Positions 1 to 7,543 of a DNA stretch of 13,780 nt are shown piece by piece (position 1 is the stretch's first letter; every line of letters starts with the position of its first letter). Below the pieces are notes generated by a model. That model saw nothing but the letters and a program-made list of their open reading frames with translations, was not told where the DNA came from and did no database searches. Origin of the DNA: JBFLVN01 sp040758475 (GTDB taxonomy: Bacteria; JAGRBM01). The stretch lies in NCBI GenBank assembly GCA_040758475.1, contig JBFLVN010000081.1, forward strand, positions 1 to 13,780. Direction: 5' to 3'. A program made the translations under genes and the position numbers.

Positions 1-855
1 AACAAGAATACGAATCAGCGGCCCGATCCCGCCGATTTCGGCGATTACCGGGCCTACCTCCGGGCTTTGGTGGGCCATCTCAAGGCCACCGACCGGCGTT
101 TTTCTTACCGCTATTTCTCCAAGCGGGCGGGGTTTTCTTCGCCCAACGTCCTCAAGCTCGTCATCGACGGCAAGCGTCACATTTCCAAGGGGTCGGTGCC
201 CAAATTCGCGCGGGGTCTGGGCCTCTCCCAGAAGGAACGAGAATCGTTCGAGGCCCTCGTGCAGTTGGGGAGGGCTCGGACGGACGAAGAACGCAACCTC
301 CGCTATCAGCGTCTCCGGCGCCTTCGAAGCTCCTGGAAAGACCCCGTTGCGTTGAGCAACCGCCATTACGACGTCTATTCGCGCTGGTACGTCCTGCCGG
401 TCCGCGAAATGCTGGAACTGCCGGGTTTCCAGGAAGACCCTGCCTGGATCGCGCGGCGCCTTCGGCCCCGGATCCGTCCGTCCCAGGCGAGGAGGGCCCT
501 TAAACTTCTGGAGAAGCTCGGCCTCGCCGTCCGGGACGCCGAGGGGCGCCTCAAGGCCGCCGACACCATGTTGGCGACGGAACCCACGGTGCATTCCCTG
601 GCGGCCCGCAATTACCACCGGGCCATGCTCCGCCACGCGGAGCACTCGCTAGACGGCCTCCCACTGGAGGACCGGAATCTGAGTTCCCTCACGCTCACCC
701 TGACCCGCAAGCAGTACGAAACGCTTTGCGGGGAGATCGCCCGCTTCCGGCGCGACCTCCTGGTGCGGACGCAAAACGAAGAGCGCCAGGGCGAGCGGCA
801 GGAGGTTTACGTCGCGGGTTTTCAAATCTTTCCGGTCACGGGAGGAGAGAAGTGA
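1..855 (+). CDS. TIGR02147/DUF4423 family putative regulator (5' partial)
   Basis: The frame is open from base 1, and 284 residues are visible. Sequence upstream of the first in-frame start-like codon (TTG at 67) already matches the family, for example DFGDYRAYLR at about residues 12-21, so the true start lies just outside the window. Family hallmarks are an N-terminal helix-turn-helix-like segment (SYRYFSKRAGFSSPNVLKLV, then DGKRHIS), a central winged-helix-like stretch around RPSQARRALKLLEKLGLA, the DRNLSSLTLTLT block, and the C-terminal ending FQIFPVTG. TIGR02147 was named from a large paralogous family in Fibrobacter succinogenes and is also common in Bdellovibrio. Its biochemical role is not established; DNA binding is inferred from the N-terminus. 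The stop overlaps the next start codon as TGATG, so it is very probably cotranscribed and translationally coupled with the giant lipoprotein gene, which suggests the two work together. Confidence 0.85.
   Translation, partial: NKNTNQRPDPADFGDYRAYLRALVGHLKATDRRFSYRYFSKRAGFSSPNVLKLVIDGKRHISKGSVPKFARGLGLSQKERESFEALVQLGRARTDEERNLRYQRLRRLRSSWKDPVALSNRHYDVYSRWYVLPVREMLELPGFQEDPAWIARRLRPRIRPSQARRALKLLEKLGLAVRDAEGRLKAADTMLATEPTVHSLAARNYHRAMLRHAEHSLDGLPLEDRNLSSLTLTLTRKQYETLCGEIARFRRDLLVRTQNEERQGERQEVYVAGFQIFPVTGGEK
841..848 (+). promoter_or_regulatory. Ribosome binding site deciding the lipoprotein start
   Basis: GGAGGAGA lies inside the last codons of the upstream gene, 6 nt before ATG 855. It selects ATG 855 over the longer open frame that begins at 726. 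It also indicates translational coupling, because the upstream stop TGA (853-855) shares its A with this ATG. Confidence 0.85.
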
Positions 856-3800
856 TGAAACGGGTGGAATGGGCTTGCTTGGTCTTGGCGCTGCTGATGG
901 GATGCCGGGGCGGCACCGATACGGGAAATGCCGCGGACAGGCCGCCAGAGGCGGTCGCGTCCATCCGGGCTCACTTTGAGCCCGCGGCGGGAGAGCTATG
1001 CCTGTCCCTTGGCCCGGCGGTGGGGCCTTGCGAGGGGGGCTCCGTCCTCGACGTTGCGGCCATCATTCCGGGCGTCGGCGAAGCCGATCTGCGGCTCCAC
1101 GCCACCATCACGCAAGCGGAGGACGGGCGGCTCGATCTGGTCGTCGCCGTCGAAAGCCTCGACTCCAGCATCGGTCTCGAAGGGCTGGCGCTCATCGCCC
1201 AGGAGATTACCGGCGCCGGGGTGGAATTCGATGAATTCGACGCCCTGGAAGGAATCTTTCCAGGAGTCCTGATTGGCGATCTGGAGCCGCTTTCCACGGG
1301 CCTTGCCACGGTCAGTCTCCAGGGCGTTCCGGAAGATGATTTTTCTGTTCTGTTCACTTTTACGGAAGCCCGCGTGCGGCCCTACAGCCAGTGCCGGTTG
1401 CTAGGGGAGGAGAAAGTCGGCGTTCCCGTTCAAATGGATGCGGGCGGCAGCCGTCCCAGCCAGGGTGGTTCCCTCTCCTACGAGTGGACCCTGGCCGGTA
1501 AGCCGCAGGAGAGCGAAGCGGAATTGGAAGGCCAAGGGCTTTCTGCTAACGCTCTTACGCCGGACGCCGAGGGCCTTTATCAAATCACCGTGATCGTGGA
1601 AGAGGACGGCATTCCCAGCCGGGAGGCCGTGTGCCTCGCACGGGTAAAATCCAACGCCGATCCCGTTCCAGTGGACTTGCCGCCCTTGGAGGTGGCCTTG
1701 GGCGTTCCGGTTCAATTGGATGCTTCGGCGAGCTACGACCCTGAAAGCGGCCCTCTGACTTACGATTGGTCGTTCCTTCTCCGGCCGGAGGGGAGCGCGG
1801 CCATCTTTGGCGATCCCGAAGCGGCCGTAGGGGAATTCCAGGCCGACGCGGCAGGTTTCTTTTTCGTCCGGCTTTTGATCAGCGATGGTACGAATACGGT
1901 GGGAGTCCACACCGCCGTTCAAGTGGTCGGAGCGCCGCCCGCCTTTTCGGTCGATTGTTTCGTGGACAACCGGCCGTATTCGGCGGGAGGCACCCCTTTA
2001 AGCGACTGCGAAGCCGATGAAGCTTATGACAATCCCAACACTCCCGCGAACCTGCGGCTCGGGCGATTTGGCGACGCTGAAGAGCGGGATGCCGCCAACG
2101 CCATCCCGGCCGTTCATGCGGGAACCATGACGGGATTGGATTGGTATACCAGCAATTTCCAGACCCAGTTGAGTTACCAGAATGGCGTATCCTCGGATTT
2201 CGGAATCAACTATCAGCCACCGGTTGAAAAACGCCTCGTGGGGTCGAACAAGATCAGTTTCACCGGCCGGGCGCTCGGCGCGTCGGGACAAATGCCCGCC
2301 ATCACCGCCGAGGAAATTCCGTGGATTTCCACCGCCCTCGCCGTTCAGGGCGCGGGCTCCGCTGAGTATCCCGATGGGTTCGTGGACGTGATTCTTGAGG
2401 GCGGCGGCGGGACGAACCGCATCGCCGTTCCGGCCCTTCCCGCCGACAACCCCGCTGATGAGCCGGACAACGCCTTGCGGGTGGGCGATTACCTCGCGCT
2501 GGGGCAGGAGCAGGGGGATGAACTATTGAACGCGGGACTCTACCGCGTGACGGGCCTCGAGAGCGCCCCCTGCGCCCCCTCCTGCGATATTTTCCTGGAC
2601 CGCTCTCTCTCCGCCGATGCCGCTGGCCTGACGGCGCGGGCCGCTTGGCGATGGGCCGCCATTAACATGGATGTCCCCGAGGAAGGGCTTAACACCTACA
2701 CGTTCCACGCCACCGACGGTCTTGGCAACGAAACGGTCACGTCTTTCTCGGTTATTCGGGACACCATTCCCCCCATCATCCGGATGGGAGGTTTCAAGGC
2801 CGACGGCGTTTACGGAACCGTCTCTCCCTGGGTTTCCATCGAAGATGAGACGCTCTTTTGGGGCGGCCTGTTCGAGAACGGCGCTTTTGGAAACTGCTTT
2901 GATGCATCCCAGGCGACGGCGGATAACGCGTGCCTTCCCGTTCCGGAGGCGACATTCGTCCGGGTGGTGCGGGTGGATACCAACGGCCGGGATTTTTCGG
3001 GTGATCCGATTTATTTCGGCTATGAATTATTCGCCGACCAGATCAACACGGTGGGAGAAGACCCCGTGGCCGTCCCGTTCGATATTTCCGATTCCCCCGC
3101 TGATCCACGCAGCAATCCCGCCTCTTTTAATGCCCTCCTCGGTGCCTCCGGCAGCAATGCGGTTCCAGTGCTGGCGCCCCTGCTATCGCTCGGGACGGCG
3201 CGAGCGATGCGCCTTTCGGAAGATCCCTTTGCGGTCAGGCCTCTTACGCTTAAAGGGGACCGCTCCTGCGAGTACACCGATCCGCCCCTCGGCGCATCCT
3301 GCCCGGCGGATGACGGGATGGAATACCGGATTGAAGCTCAAGCATCTGACCAATTGTGGCATTCTTCAAACCTCGTTTGGCGCTTCAGTACCTGGGATTT
3401 CTCCGGTCAGAGAACCCTTGCGACGGCTGGCCTCGATGGTTCGGCGGCCGTCCAGTTCGTTCCATTTCCCCCTCTGACGGTGTTTGTCGCCAACGAGGAC
3501 GGAACCATCGATAGCGGCGCTACGGATCCGATCACGATTGGCCTGACGTACGGTTCCGGGAATCTTTCGGGAACGCTCGCCAAAAACGCGGTTCACGGGA
3601 CCGCTGTTTTCGACGACCTGGTTTACGACGGAACTGGTCTGATGGCCATTGCCGCGTCCACCCCGGCCGCATATGGGACGGAAGACCTCTTCGCTAATGT
3701 GGCTCCTGCCGCGGCCGGTTCCTCCGCCAAGCTCTCTTTCGGGACGCCTCCCATTGCGCCCGGGGTGGCTGGCGTGGAATGGGTGCCGTTCACGGTGGAG

Positions 3801-5651
3801 ATTCTCGATCCCTTCGATTCATTGGTCTCCGGTGCCACTGATTGCATTACCCTGGAGCAAACCGGCGGGAGCGGCAGTTTTTCGGGAACGCTCACGCAAT
3901 GTGCGAGCGGTGGAATCGCCGTTTTCGACGATATCGCGTACGGCGAGCCAGAAACCGTTTCCTTCGATCTGACGGCTTCGGGCCTTCTCGGGATTTATGG
4001 CGTGTCCATGGCTCTGAACCCGCCGGTTCCGGGCGCCGCTTCTCAATTGGCTTTCGTCATACCGCCATCTCCCCGCGAGCAGCAGGGGGTGGTTTTCGGT
4101 TTCTTCGCGGTGGAGGTGCAGGACGCCTCCGGCGCCCGGGTCTACTCCGACGGCTCCACCCAAATCACGATCTCCCTTGCGGGCGGTTCCGGCACGCTGG
4201 GGGGAACCCTCACTCAGACGGTCAACGAGGGAATCGCCGTTTGGCAGGACGTTACCTTCGATCAAGTCGACACCATTTCGCTGGAAGCCGCCGCTTCTGG
4301 GCTCGCCACCGCCTTGAGCGGCCCCGTTGACGTGGAAGCGGGTTTGGACGCTGGCATCCCGGTCCAGTTCATCGACAGCAACGGCGTTTACGGGGACGGT
4401 CTGGGCAGTGGTTGGCCCATTCCGCTAGACCTGGACATCCTTGGAAAGAAGAGTGCCTTGTCCGCAGATGGACGGTTCCTGGCTTATTCGAAGGGGGACG
4501 TCAGCGTGGGGACCTATTTCCTCCAGGTGTTTGCTTTCGACCGGTTGCTGGAAGAAGGCGAAATGGCCAGCGTCAATTCGGCCGAAGAGCCTTCTGCTAT
4601 CTATCCTCTGTGGGGAGTAAACAGCCTTCAACCCTCCCTCTCCGCCAATGGGCGGTTCGTCGCTTTCCGTTCCGACGCAACCAATCTGGCTCCTGGGGCT
4701 GGGATAGGGATCATGTGGGTTTATGTCAGGGATCTGGCGCTTGGCACGACTGAATTGGCCAGCGTGACATTTAATGGTTGGGAGAAGATCCCCGTTTCCA
4801 TTGAATCTTGCGGCGCTCCGAGCATCTCGGCCGAGGGCCGCTACGTGGCGTTTCCTTCGGATTCTCCGAACTTGGTGGCCGGAGACGGCAATGGCCTTCC
4901 GGACATCTTCGTCCGTGACCGGGCGTTTGGGGTGACCGAACGGGCCAGCCTCACGGATGCGGGCGGGGAAGCCCAGGGGGGCCTTCTGGGGAGCACGGAA
5001 GCTTCCATTTCCGCTGACGGCCGCTACGTGGCGTTCGTCTCCGACGCGGAAAACCTGGCCGCGGGGGACACCAACAGAAGGCGGGATGTCTTCGTCCGCG
5101 ACCGGTTGCTGGGGGAAACGATCCTCGCGAGTCCCGCTCCCGGAGGGGCCGACGGCGATAGCTACGAGGTGGCGATCGCGGGGGACGGGCTTTCCGTGGC
5201 CTTCACGTCCAGCGCGACGAACCTCGTTCCGAATGATACGAACGGCGTTCCAGACATCTTCGTCCGTGACTTGCTAGGCGGATCGACGGTGCGCGTCAGC
5301 ATCGGGCCTTCTCAAGAGCAGGCGGACGCCATGAGCCGCTTGCCTTCAGTTTCGGGAGACGGCCGGTTTGTCGCGTTTGAAACGGCGGCCACGAATTTCT
5401 CGGCGCCCAACTCCCGCGTGCAACGGCGGATTTTTGTGCGTGACCGGATTACCGGCCAAACGGCGCTGGTTCCCACGAGCGCGGGGCCGCCCACTTCCAT
5501 GTCGGGATCGGGTTTCGCCCCTTTTCTTTCAGCTGACGGCCGTTACATCAGTCTAATTACGACCGATACGGAAGCGGGGCCCGGCGTAAGCACTGGCCTT
5601 GCCCCCGGAATCGTCGTGGCGCCCAATCCTCTGTATGCGGAAGGGCCGTAG
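855..5651 (+). CDS. Giant multidomain lipoprotein with PKD-like, Ig-like and seven-repeat TolB/PD40 propeller domains
   Basis: This 1598-residue exported protein starts with MKRVEWACLVLALLMGC, a short signal peptide with lipobox LMGC (Cys17). Arg at +2 is not an inner-membrane retention signal, so outer-membrane or surface anchoring is likely. Residues 20-180 are unrecognised. PKD-like domains follow: about 185-265 (PVQMDAGG) and about 270-358 (PVQLDASASYDPESG). Residues 360-865 have no clear assignment, apart from an Ig/HYR-like segment at 612-646 ending RDTIPPII. Three Ig-like repeats occupy about 866-950, 956-1061 and 1062-1164, each with a GSG..(S/G)GTL core. The C-terminus (about 1170-1598) carries seven S-x-(D/N/E)GR(F/Y)VAF-type repeats, most followed by FVRDR-type strands. 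Several copies have GDxNxxxD-like loops resembling calcium-binding turns. No enzyme active site is apparent. I infer a surface binding, adhesion or scaffold protein. The gene is coupled to the upstream TIGR02147 gene. It could be split into more domains by structure prediction. Confidence 0.9.
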   Translation: MKRVEWACLVLALLMGCRGGTDTGNAADRPPEAVASIRAHFEPAAGELCLSLGPAVGPCEGGSVLDVAAIIPGVGEADLRLHATITQAEDGRLDLVVAVESLDSSIGLEGLALIAQEITGAGVEFDEFDALEGIFPGVLIGDLEPLSTGLATVSLQGVPEDDFSVLFTFTEARVRPYSQCRLLGEEKVGVPVQMDAGGSRPSQGGSLSYEWTLAGKPQESEAELEGQGLSANALTPDAEGLYQITVIVEEDGIPSREAVCLARVKSNADPVPVDLPPLEVALGVPVQLDASASYDPESGPLTYDWSFLLRPEGSAAIFGDPEAAVGEFQADAAGFFFVRLLISDGTNTVGVHTAVQVVGAPPAFSVDCFVDNRPYSAGGTPLSDCEADEAYDNPNTPANLRLGRFGDAEERDAANAIPAVHAGTMTGLDWYTSNFQTQLSYQNGVSSDFGINYQPPVEKRLVGSNKISFTGRALGASGQMPAITAEEIPWISTALAVQGAGSAEYPDGFVDVILEGGGGTNRIAVPALPADNPADEPDNALRVGDYLALGQEQGDELLNAGLYRVTGLESAPCAPSCDIFLDRSLSADAAGLTARAAWRWAAINMDVPEEGLNTYTFHATDGLGNETVTSFSVIRDTIPPIIRMGGFKADGVYGTVSPWVSIEDETLFWGGLFENGAFGNCFDASQATADNACLPVPEATFVRVVRVDTNGRDFSGDPIYFGYELFADQINTVGEDPVAVPFDISDSPADPRSNPASFNALLGASGSNAVPVLAPLLSLGTARAMRLSEDPFAVRPLTLKGDRSCEYTDPPLGASCPADDGMEYRIEAQASDQLWHSSNLVWRFSTWDFSGQRTLATAGLDGSAAVQFVPFPPLTVFVANEDGTIDSGATDPITIGLTYGSGNLSGTLAKNAVHGTAVFDDLVYDGTGLMAIAASTPAAYGTEDLFANVAPAAAGSSAKLSFGTPPIAPGVAGVEWVPFTVEILDPFDSLVSGATDCITLEQTGGSGSFSGTLTQCASGGIAVFDDIAYGEPETVSFDLTASGLLGIYGVSMALNPPVPGAASQLAFVIPPSPREQQGVVFGFFAVEVQDASGARVYSDGSTQITISLAGGSGTLGGTLTQTVNEGIAVWQDVTFDQVDTISLEAAASGLATALSGPVDVEAGLDAGIPVQFIDSNGVYGDGLGSGWPIPLDLDILGKKSALSADGRFLAYSKGDVSVGTYFLQVFAFDRLLEEGEMASVNSAEEPSAIYPLWGVNSLQPSLSANGRFVAFRSDATNLAPGAGIGIMWVYVRDLALGTTELASVTFNGWEKIPVSIESCGAPSISAEGRYVAFPSDSPNLVAGDGNGLPDIFVRDRAFGVTERASLTDAGGEAQGGLLGSTEASISADGRYVAFVSDAENLAAGDTNRRRDVFVRDRLLGETILASPAPGGADGDSYEVAIAGDGLSVAFTSSATNLVPNDTNGVPDIFVRDLLGGSTVRVSIGPSQEQADAMSRLPSVSGDGRFVAFETAATNFSAPNSRVQRRIFVRDRITGQTALVPTSAGPPTSMSGSGFAPFLSADGRYISLITTDTEAGPGVSTGLAPGIVVAPNPLYAEGP
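3450..4346 (+). repeat. Three tandem Ig-like repeats encoded within the lipoprotein
   Basis: Residues 866-1164 contain three related units with a shared core. The cores are GSGNLSGTL with HGTAVFDDLVY, GSGSFSGTL with GGIAVFDDIAY, and GSGTLGGTL with EGIAVWQDVTF. Units two and three are about 105 residues each and begin with the related SSAKLSF and ASQLAFV. Unit two alone has an added cysteine pair (Cys997 and Cys1016), placed to staple its core hairpin. The repeats have diverged at the DNA level, so they are old duplications rather than recent slippage. Confidence 0.75.
4458..5648 (+). repeat. Seven propeller blades (PD40/TolB-type) encoded within the lipoprotein
   Basis: Repeat starts fall at residues 1202, 1262, 1324, 1385, 1441, 1499 and 1558, so the spacing is 56-62 residues. 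Copies read LSADGRFLAY, LSANGRFVAF, ISAEGRYVAF, ISADGRYVAF, IAGDGLSVAF, VSGDGRFVAF and LSADGRYISL. Copies two to six continue into a strand such as VYVRD or IFVRD. Seven units of this length match one closed seven-bladed propeller. The last copy is short and ends the protein, so blade seven may be completed by the segment before blade one. Confidence 0.8.
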
Positions 5652-5656
5652 CGGAC

Positions 5657-6676
5657 CTATCTTCCCCCGTAATTCTTCTGGAAGTACTCTGCCGTTTCTT
5701 TCTGGACCGTCCGTACCCATTCCTGGTTCTTCTTGTACCAGGAAACGGTCTGGACGATCCCTTCGACGAAGTCCCGGCGGGGGGAAAATCCCAGTTCCTT
5801 CCGGGCTTTGGAAGAGTCCATGGCGTAGCGCCGGTCGTGGGCCGGGCGGTCGGCCACGGATTCGATGCGGCCGGTCGAATAACCCATTTCCCGGCAGAGG
5901 GTTTCGACCACTTCCCGGTTGCTCCACTCGTTGCCGCCCGCGAGGTTGTAGGCCTCCCCGGCCTTTCCTTTTTGAAGGGCGAGAAGCGCCCCGGCGCAGA
6001 AGTCGGCCACCCAGATCCAGTCGCGCCGCTGGGAGCCGTCCCCATATAAAGGAAGACTCTCTCCGGCCTGGATGCGCGAGAGCATGAAGGGGATTAATTT
6101 TTCCGGGAACTGCCGGGGGCCGTAGTTGTTCGAACCCCGCACGATCACGGCCGGAAGGCCGTGGGTCTTGGCGAAGGATTGGACGAGGAGATCGGCCGCC
6201 GCTTTGGTGGCGGCATAAGGGCTCGAAGGGGAAAAGGCCCGGTCCTCCCGGGCGTATTCACCGCCGGGAATGGAGCCGTAGACTTCGTCCGTCGAGACGT
6301 GAAGGAGACGCGAGATTTTCGCGCTCTTGGCCGCTTCGAGGATCGAGTAGGTGCCGTTCACGTTCGTCTCGACGAAGACCCGCGCCCCGAGGATCGAGCG
6401 GTCCACGTGGGTCTCGGCGGCGAAGTGGGCGATGGCGTCGATTCCTTCCGCTGAAAGAATGAGCCGCAGGTTTTCCGTGTCCCGGATGTCCCCGGTGACG
6501 AGGTGGAAGCGCCGCTCGGCCATGGCGGAGGAGAGATTCTCCTTGCGGCCGGCGTAGGTGAGGAGGTCGTAGCCGACGACCCTCTCCACGTCGGATTCGA
6601 GGAGCAGGCGCTCGACGAAATGGGAACCGATGAACCCGGCGGCGCCGGTGACGAGGATGCGGGAGAAGGAGCCCAC
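5657..6676 (-). CDS. rfbB: dTDP-glucose 4,6-dehydratase
   Basis: This cytoplasmic extended SDR enzyme converts dTDP-glucose to dTDP-4-keto-6-deoxyglucose, the common precursor of dTDP-rhamnose and other deoxysugars. At 339 residues it has normal family length. Visible motifs are the NAD-binding GAAGFIG (11-17), AETHVDRSI (87-95), the dehydratase triad TDE (129-131, in STDEVYGS), YxxxK at Tyr154/Lys158 (PYAATKAAAD), NNYGPRQFPEKLIP (183-196) and RPAHDRRYAMD (277-287). The start is GTG, placed directly after the TAA of rfbA with no gap. A GAAGGA-like ribosome site lies in the end of rfbA. It ends 5 bp from the convergent lipoprotein gene with no visible terminator between them. No rfbC or rfbD lies in the window, so the final sugar cannot be read from here. 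Confidence 0.95.
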   Translation of the reverse strand: MGSFSRILVTGAAGFIGSHFVERLLLESDVERVVGYDLLTYAGRKENLSSAMAERRFHLVTGDIRDTENLRLILSAEGIDAIAHFAAETHVDRSILGARVFVETNVNGTYSILEAAKSAKISRLLHVSTDEVYGSIPGGEYAREDRAFSPSSPYAATKAAADLLVQSFAKTHGLPAVIVRGSNNYGPRQFPEKLIPFMLSRIQAGESLPLYGDGSQRRDWIWVADFCAGALLALQKGKAGEAYNLAGGNEWSNREVVETLCREMGYSTGRIESVADRPAHDRRYAMDSSKARKELGFSPRRDFVEGIVQTVSWYKKNQEWVRTVQKETAEYFQKNYGGR

Positions 6677-7414
6677 TTACTTTCCTTCTCCCAGTACGAA
6701 CCGGGTCGCGCGGGCGAGGGATTCGTGGGTTCCCGCGTCGGTCCAATAGCTTTCAAGAAATCCGTGGGCGAGCTCTCCTATTTCAAGATAACGGTTGTTC
6801 ACGTCCGTGATTTCCAGCTCCCCGCGGGCGGAGGGTTTTAAGGTGCGGATGATTTCGAAAACGCGGGCGTCGTAGAAGTAGAGGCCCGTCACGGCGTAAC
6901 GGGAGGGCGGCGTCTTGGGTTTTTCGACGATCCGGACGATCTTCTTCCCCTCGATCTGGGGGACGCCGAAGCGTTCGGGATCGGGCACTTCCTTCAGAAG
7001 GACCATCGCTCCCTTGCCGCTCGACAGGTAGGTTTCTACGTGGGGCGTAAGGGCATCGCCGAAAATGTTGTCCCCTAAAAGGACGGCGATGCGCTCTCCG
7101 GCGGAGAACTCCTCGGCAAGAGAAAGAGCCTGGGCGATCCCCCCCGGTTCGTCCTGCACTTTATAGGTAAAGCGGCAACCGAAATCCTTGCCCGAGCCCA
7201 GTTGATTGACCACTTCCCCCATGTGCTCGACGCCCGTCACGATAAGGATGTCGCGGATTTTAGCACCCGTGAGGCGCTCGATGGGGTAGTAGATCATGGG
7301 CTTGGCGCCCACGGGGAGGAGGTGCTTGTTCGTCGTTTTCGTGAGCGGCAGGAGGCGCGAGCCCGTGCCCCCCGCCAGCACGACGCCGCGGATTTTTGGA
7401 CTGGGTGAAGCCAT
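6677..7414 (-). CDS. rfbA: Glucose-1-phosphate thymidylyltransferase (short form)
   Basis: The enzyme makes dTDP-glucose from dTTP and glucose 1-phosphate, supplying the adjacent rfbB product. At 245 residues it is the short form; the classical enterobacterial RmlA is about 290 and carries an extra C-terminal region. The nucleotidyltransferase signature LAGGTGSRLLPLT spans 13-25. GDN (114-116) holds a metal-binding aspartate, EKP is at 164-166, EITDVN at 201-206 and WTDAGTHESL at 224-233, with a second likely metal Asp at 226. ATG at 7414 is the only sensible start, because the fold begins at residue 9. The bases before it are pyrimidine-rich (CTCCCCCTCCGC) with no Shine-Dalgarno, so a leaderless or otherwise SD-independent start is possible. 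Nucleotide specificity for dTTP is inferred from pairing with rfbB. Confidence 0.92.
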   Translation of the reverse strand: MASPSPKIRGVVLAGGTGSRLLPLTKTTNKHLLPVGAKPMIYYPIERLTGAKIRDILIVTGVEHMGEVVNQLGSGKDFGCRFTYKVQDEPGGIAQALSLAEEFSAGERIAVLLGDNIFGDALTPHVETYLSSGKGAMVLLKEVPDPERFGVPQIEGKKIVRIVEKPKTPPSRYAVTGLYFYDARVFEIIRTLKPSARGELEITDVNNRYLEIGELAHGFLESYWTDAGTHESLARATRFVLGEGK

Positions 7415-7543
7415 GCGGAGGGGGAGTCTACTAGTACTTTCCCCGTTTTGCCCGGTGAGCGCTTGTTTACTTTTGTTTGTTTGAGGGGCTTTCCCGCCGT
7501 GTTAAATACCCCCACCGGAAGGCTCCGAGGAATTTTCAACCGA
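7415..7543. promoter_or_regulatory. Divergent promoter region between rfbA and the TPR gene
   Basis: These 129 bp separate divergently transcribed genes and must hold both promoters if each unit has its own. The most AT-rich part is at about 7462-7484, a run of TTTG/GTTT units. TTAAAT at 7502-7507 could be a -10 element for the plus strand, with TTGAGG at 7481-7486 as a weak -35 at 15-bp spacing. I see no convincing promoter for rfbA. Individual element calls are weak. Confidence 0.4.

Noticed and set aside
726..854. Longer N-terminus for the giant lipoprotein reaching back to 726
   Set aside because: It would overlap the TIGR02147 gene by 130 bp, is Arg/Pro/Gly-rich, and would bury the signal peptide. 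ATG 855 has a strong ribosome site and an immediate lipobox signal.
2671..3477. 268-residue frame-shifted open frame inside the lipoprotein gene
   Set aside because: It is rich in Arg, Pro and Ser as expected of an out-of-frame reading of GC-rich DNA. The main frame is continuous and protein-like throughout.
4458..5648. Repeated motifs at 4458-5648 as DNA repeats or a CRISPR-like array
   Set aside because: The periodicity of about 180 bp is in frame and at protein level. The DNA copies differ and lie within one continuous coding frame.
7448..7543. TTG start adding 32 residues to the exported TPR protein
   Set aside because: The extension has no ribosome site and would put the signal peptide internal. 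ATG 7544 gives a normal signal peptide with GAGGAA upstream.
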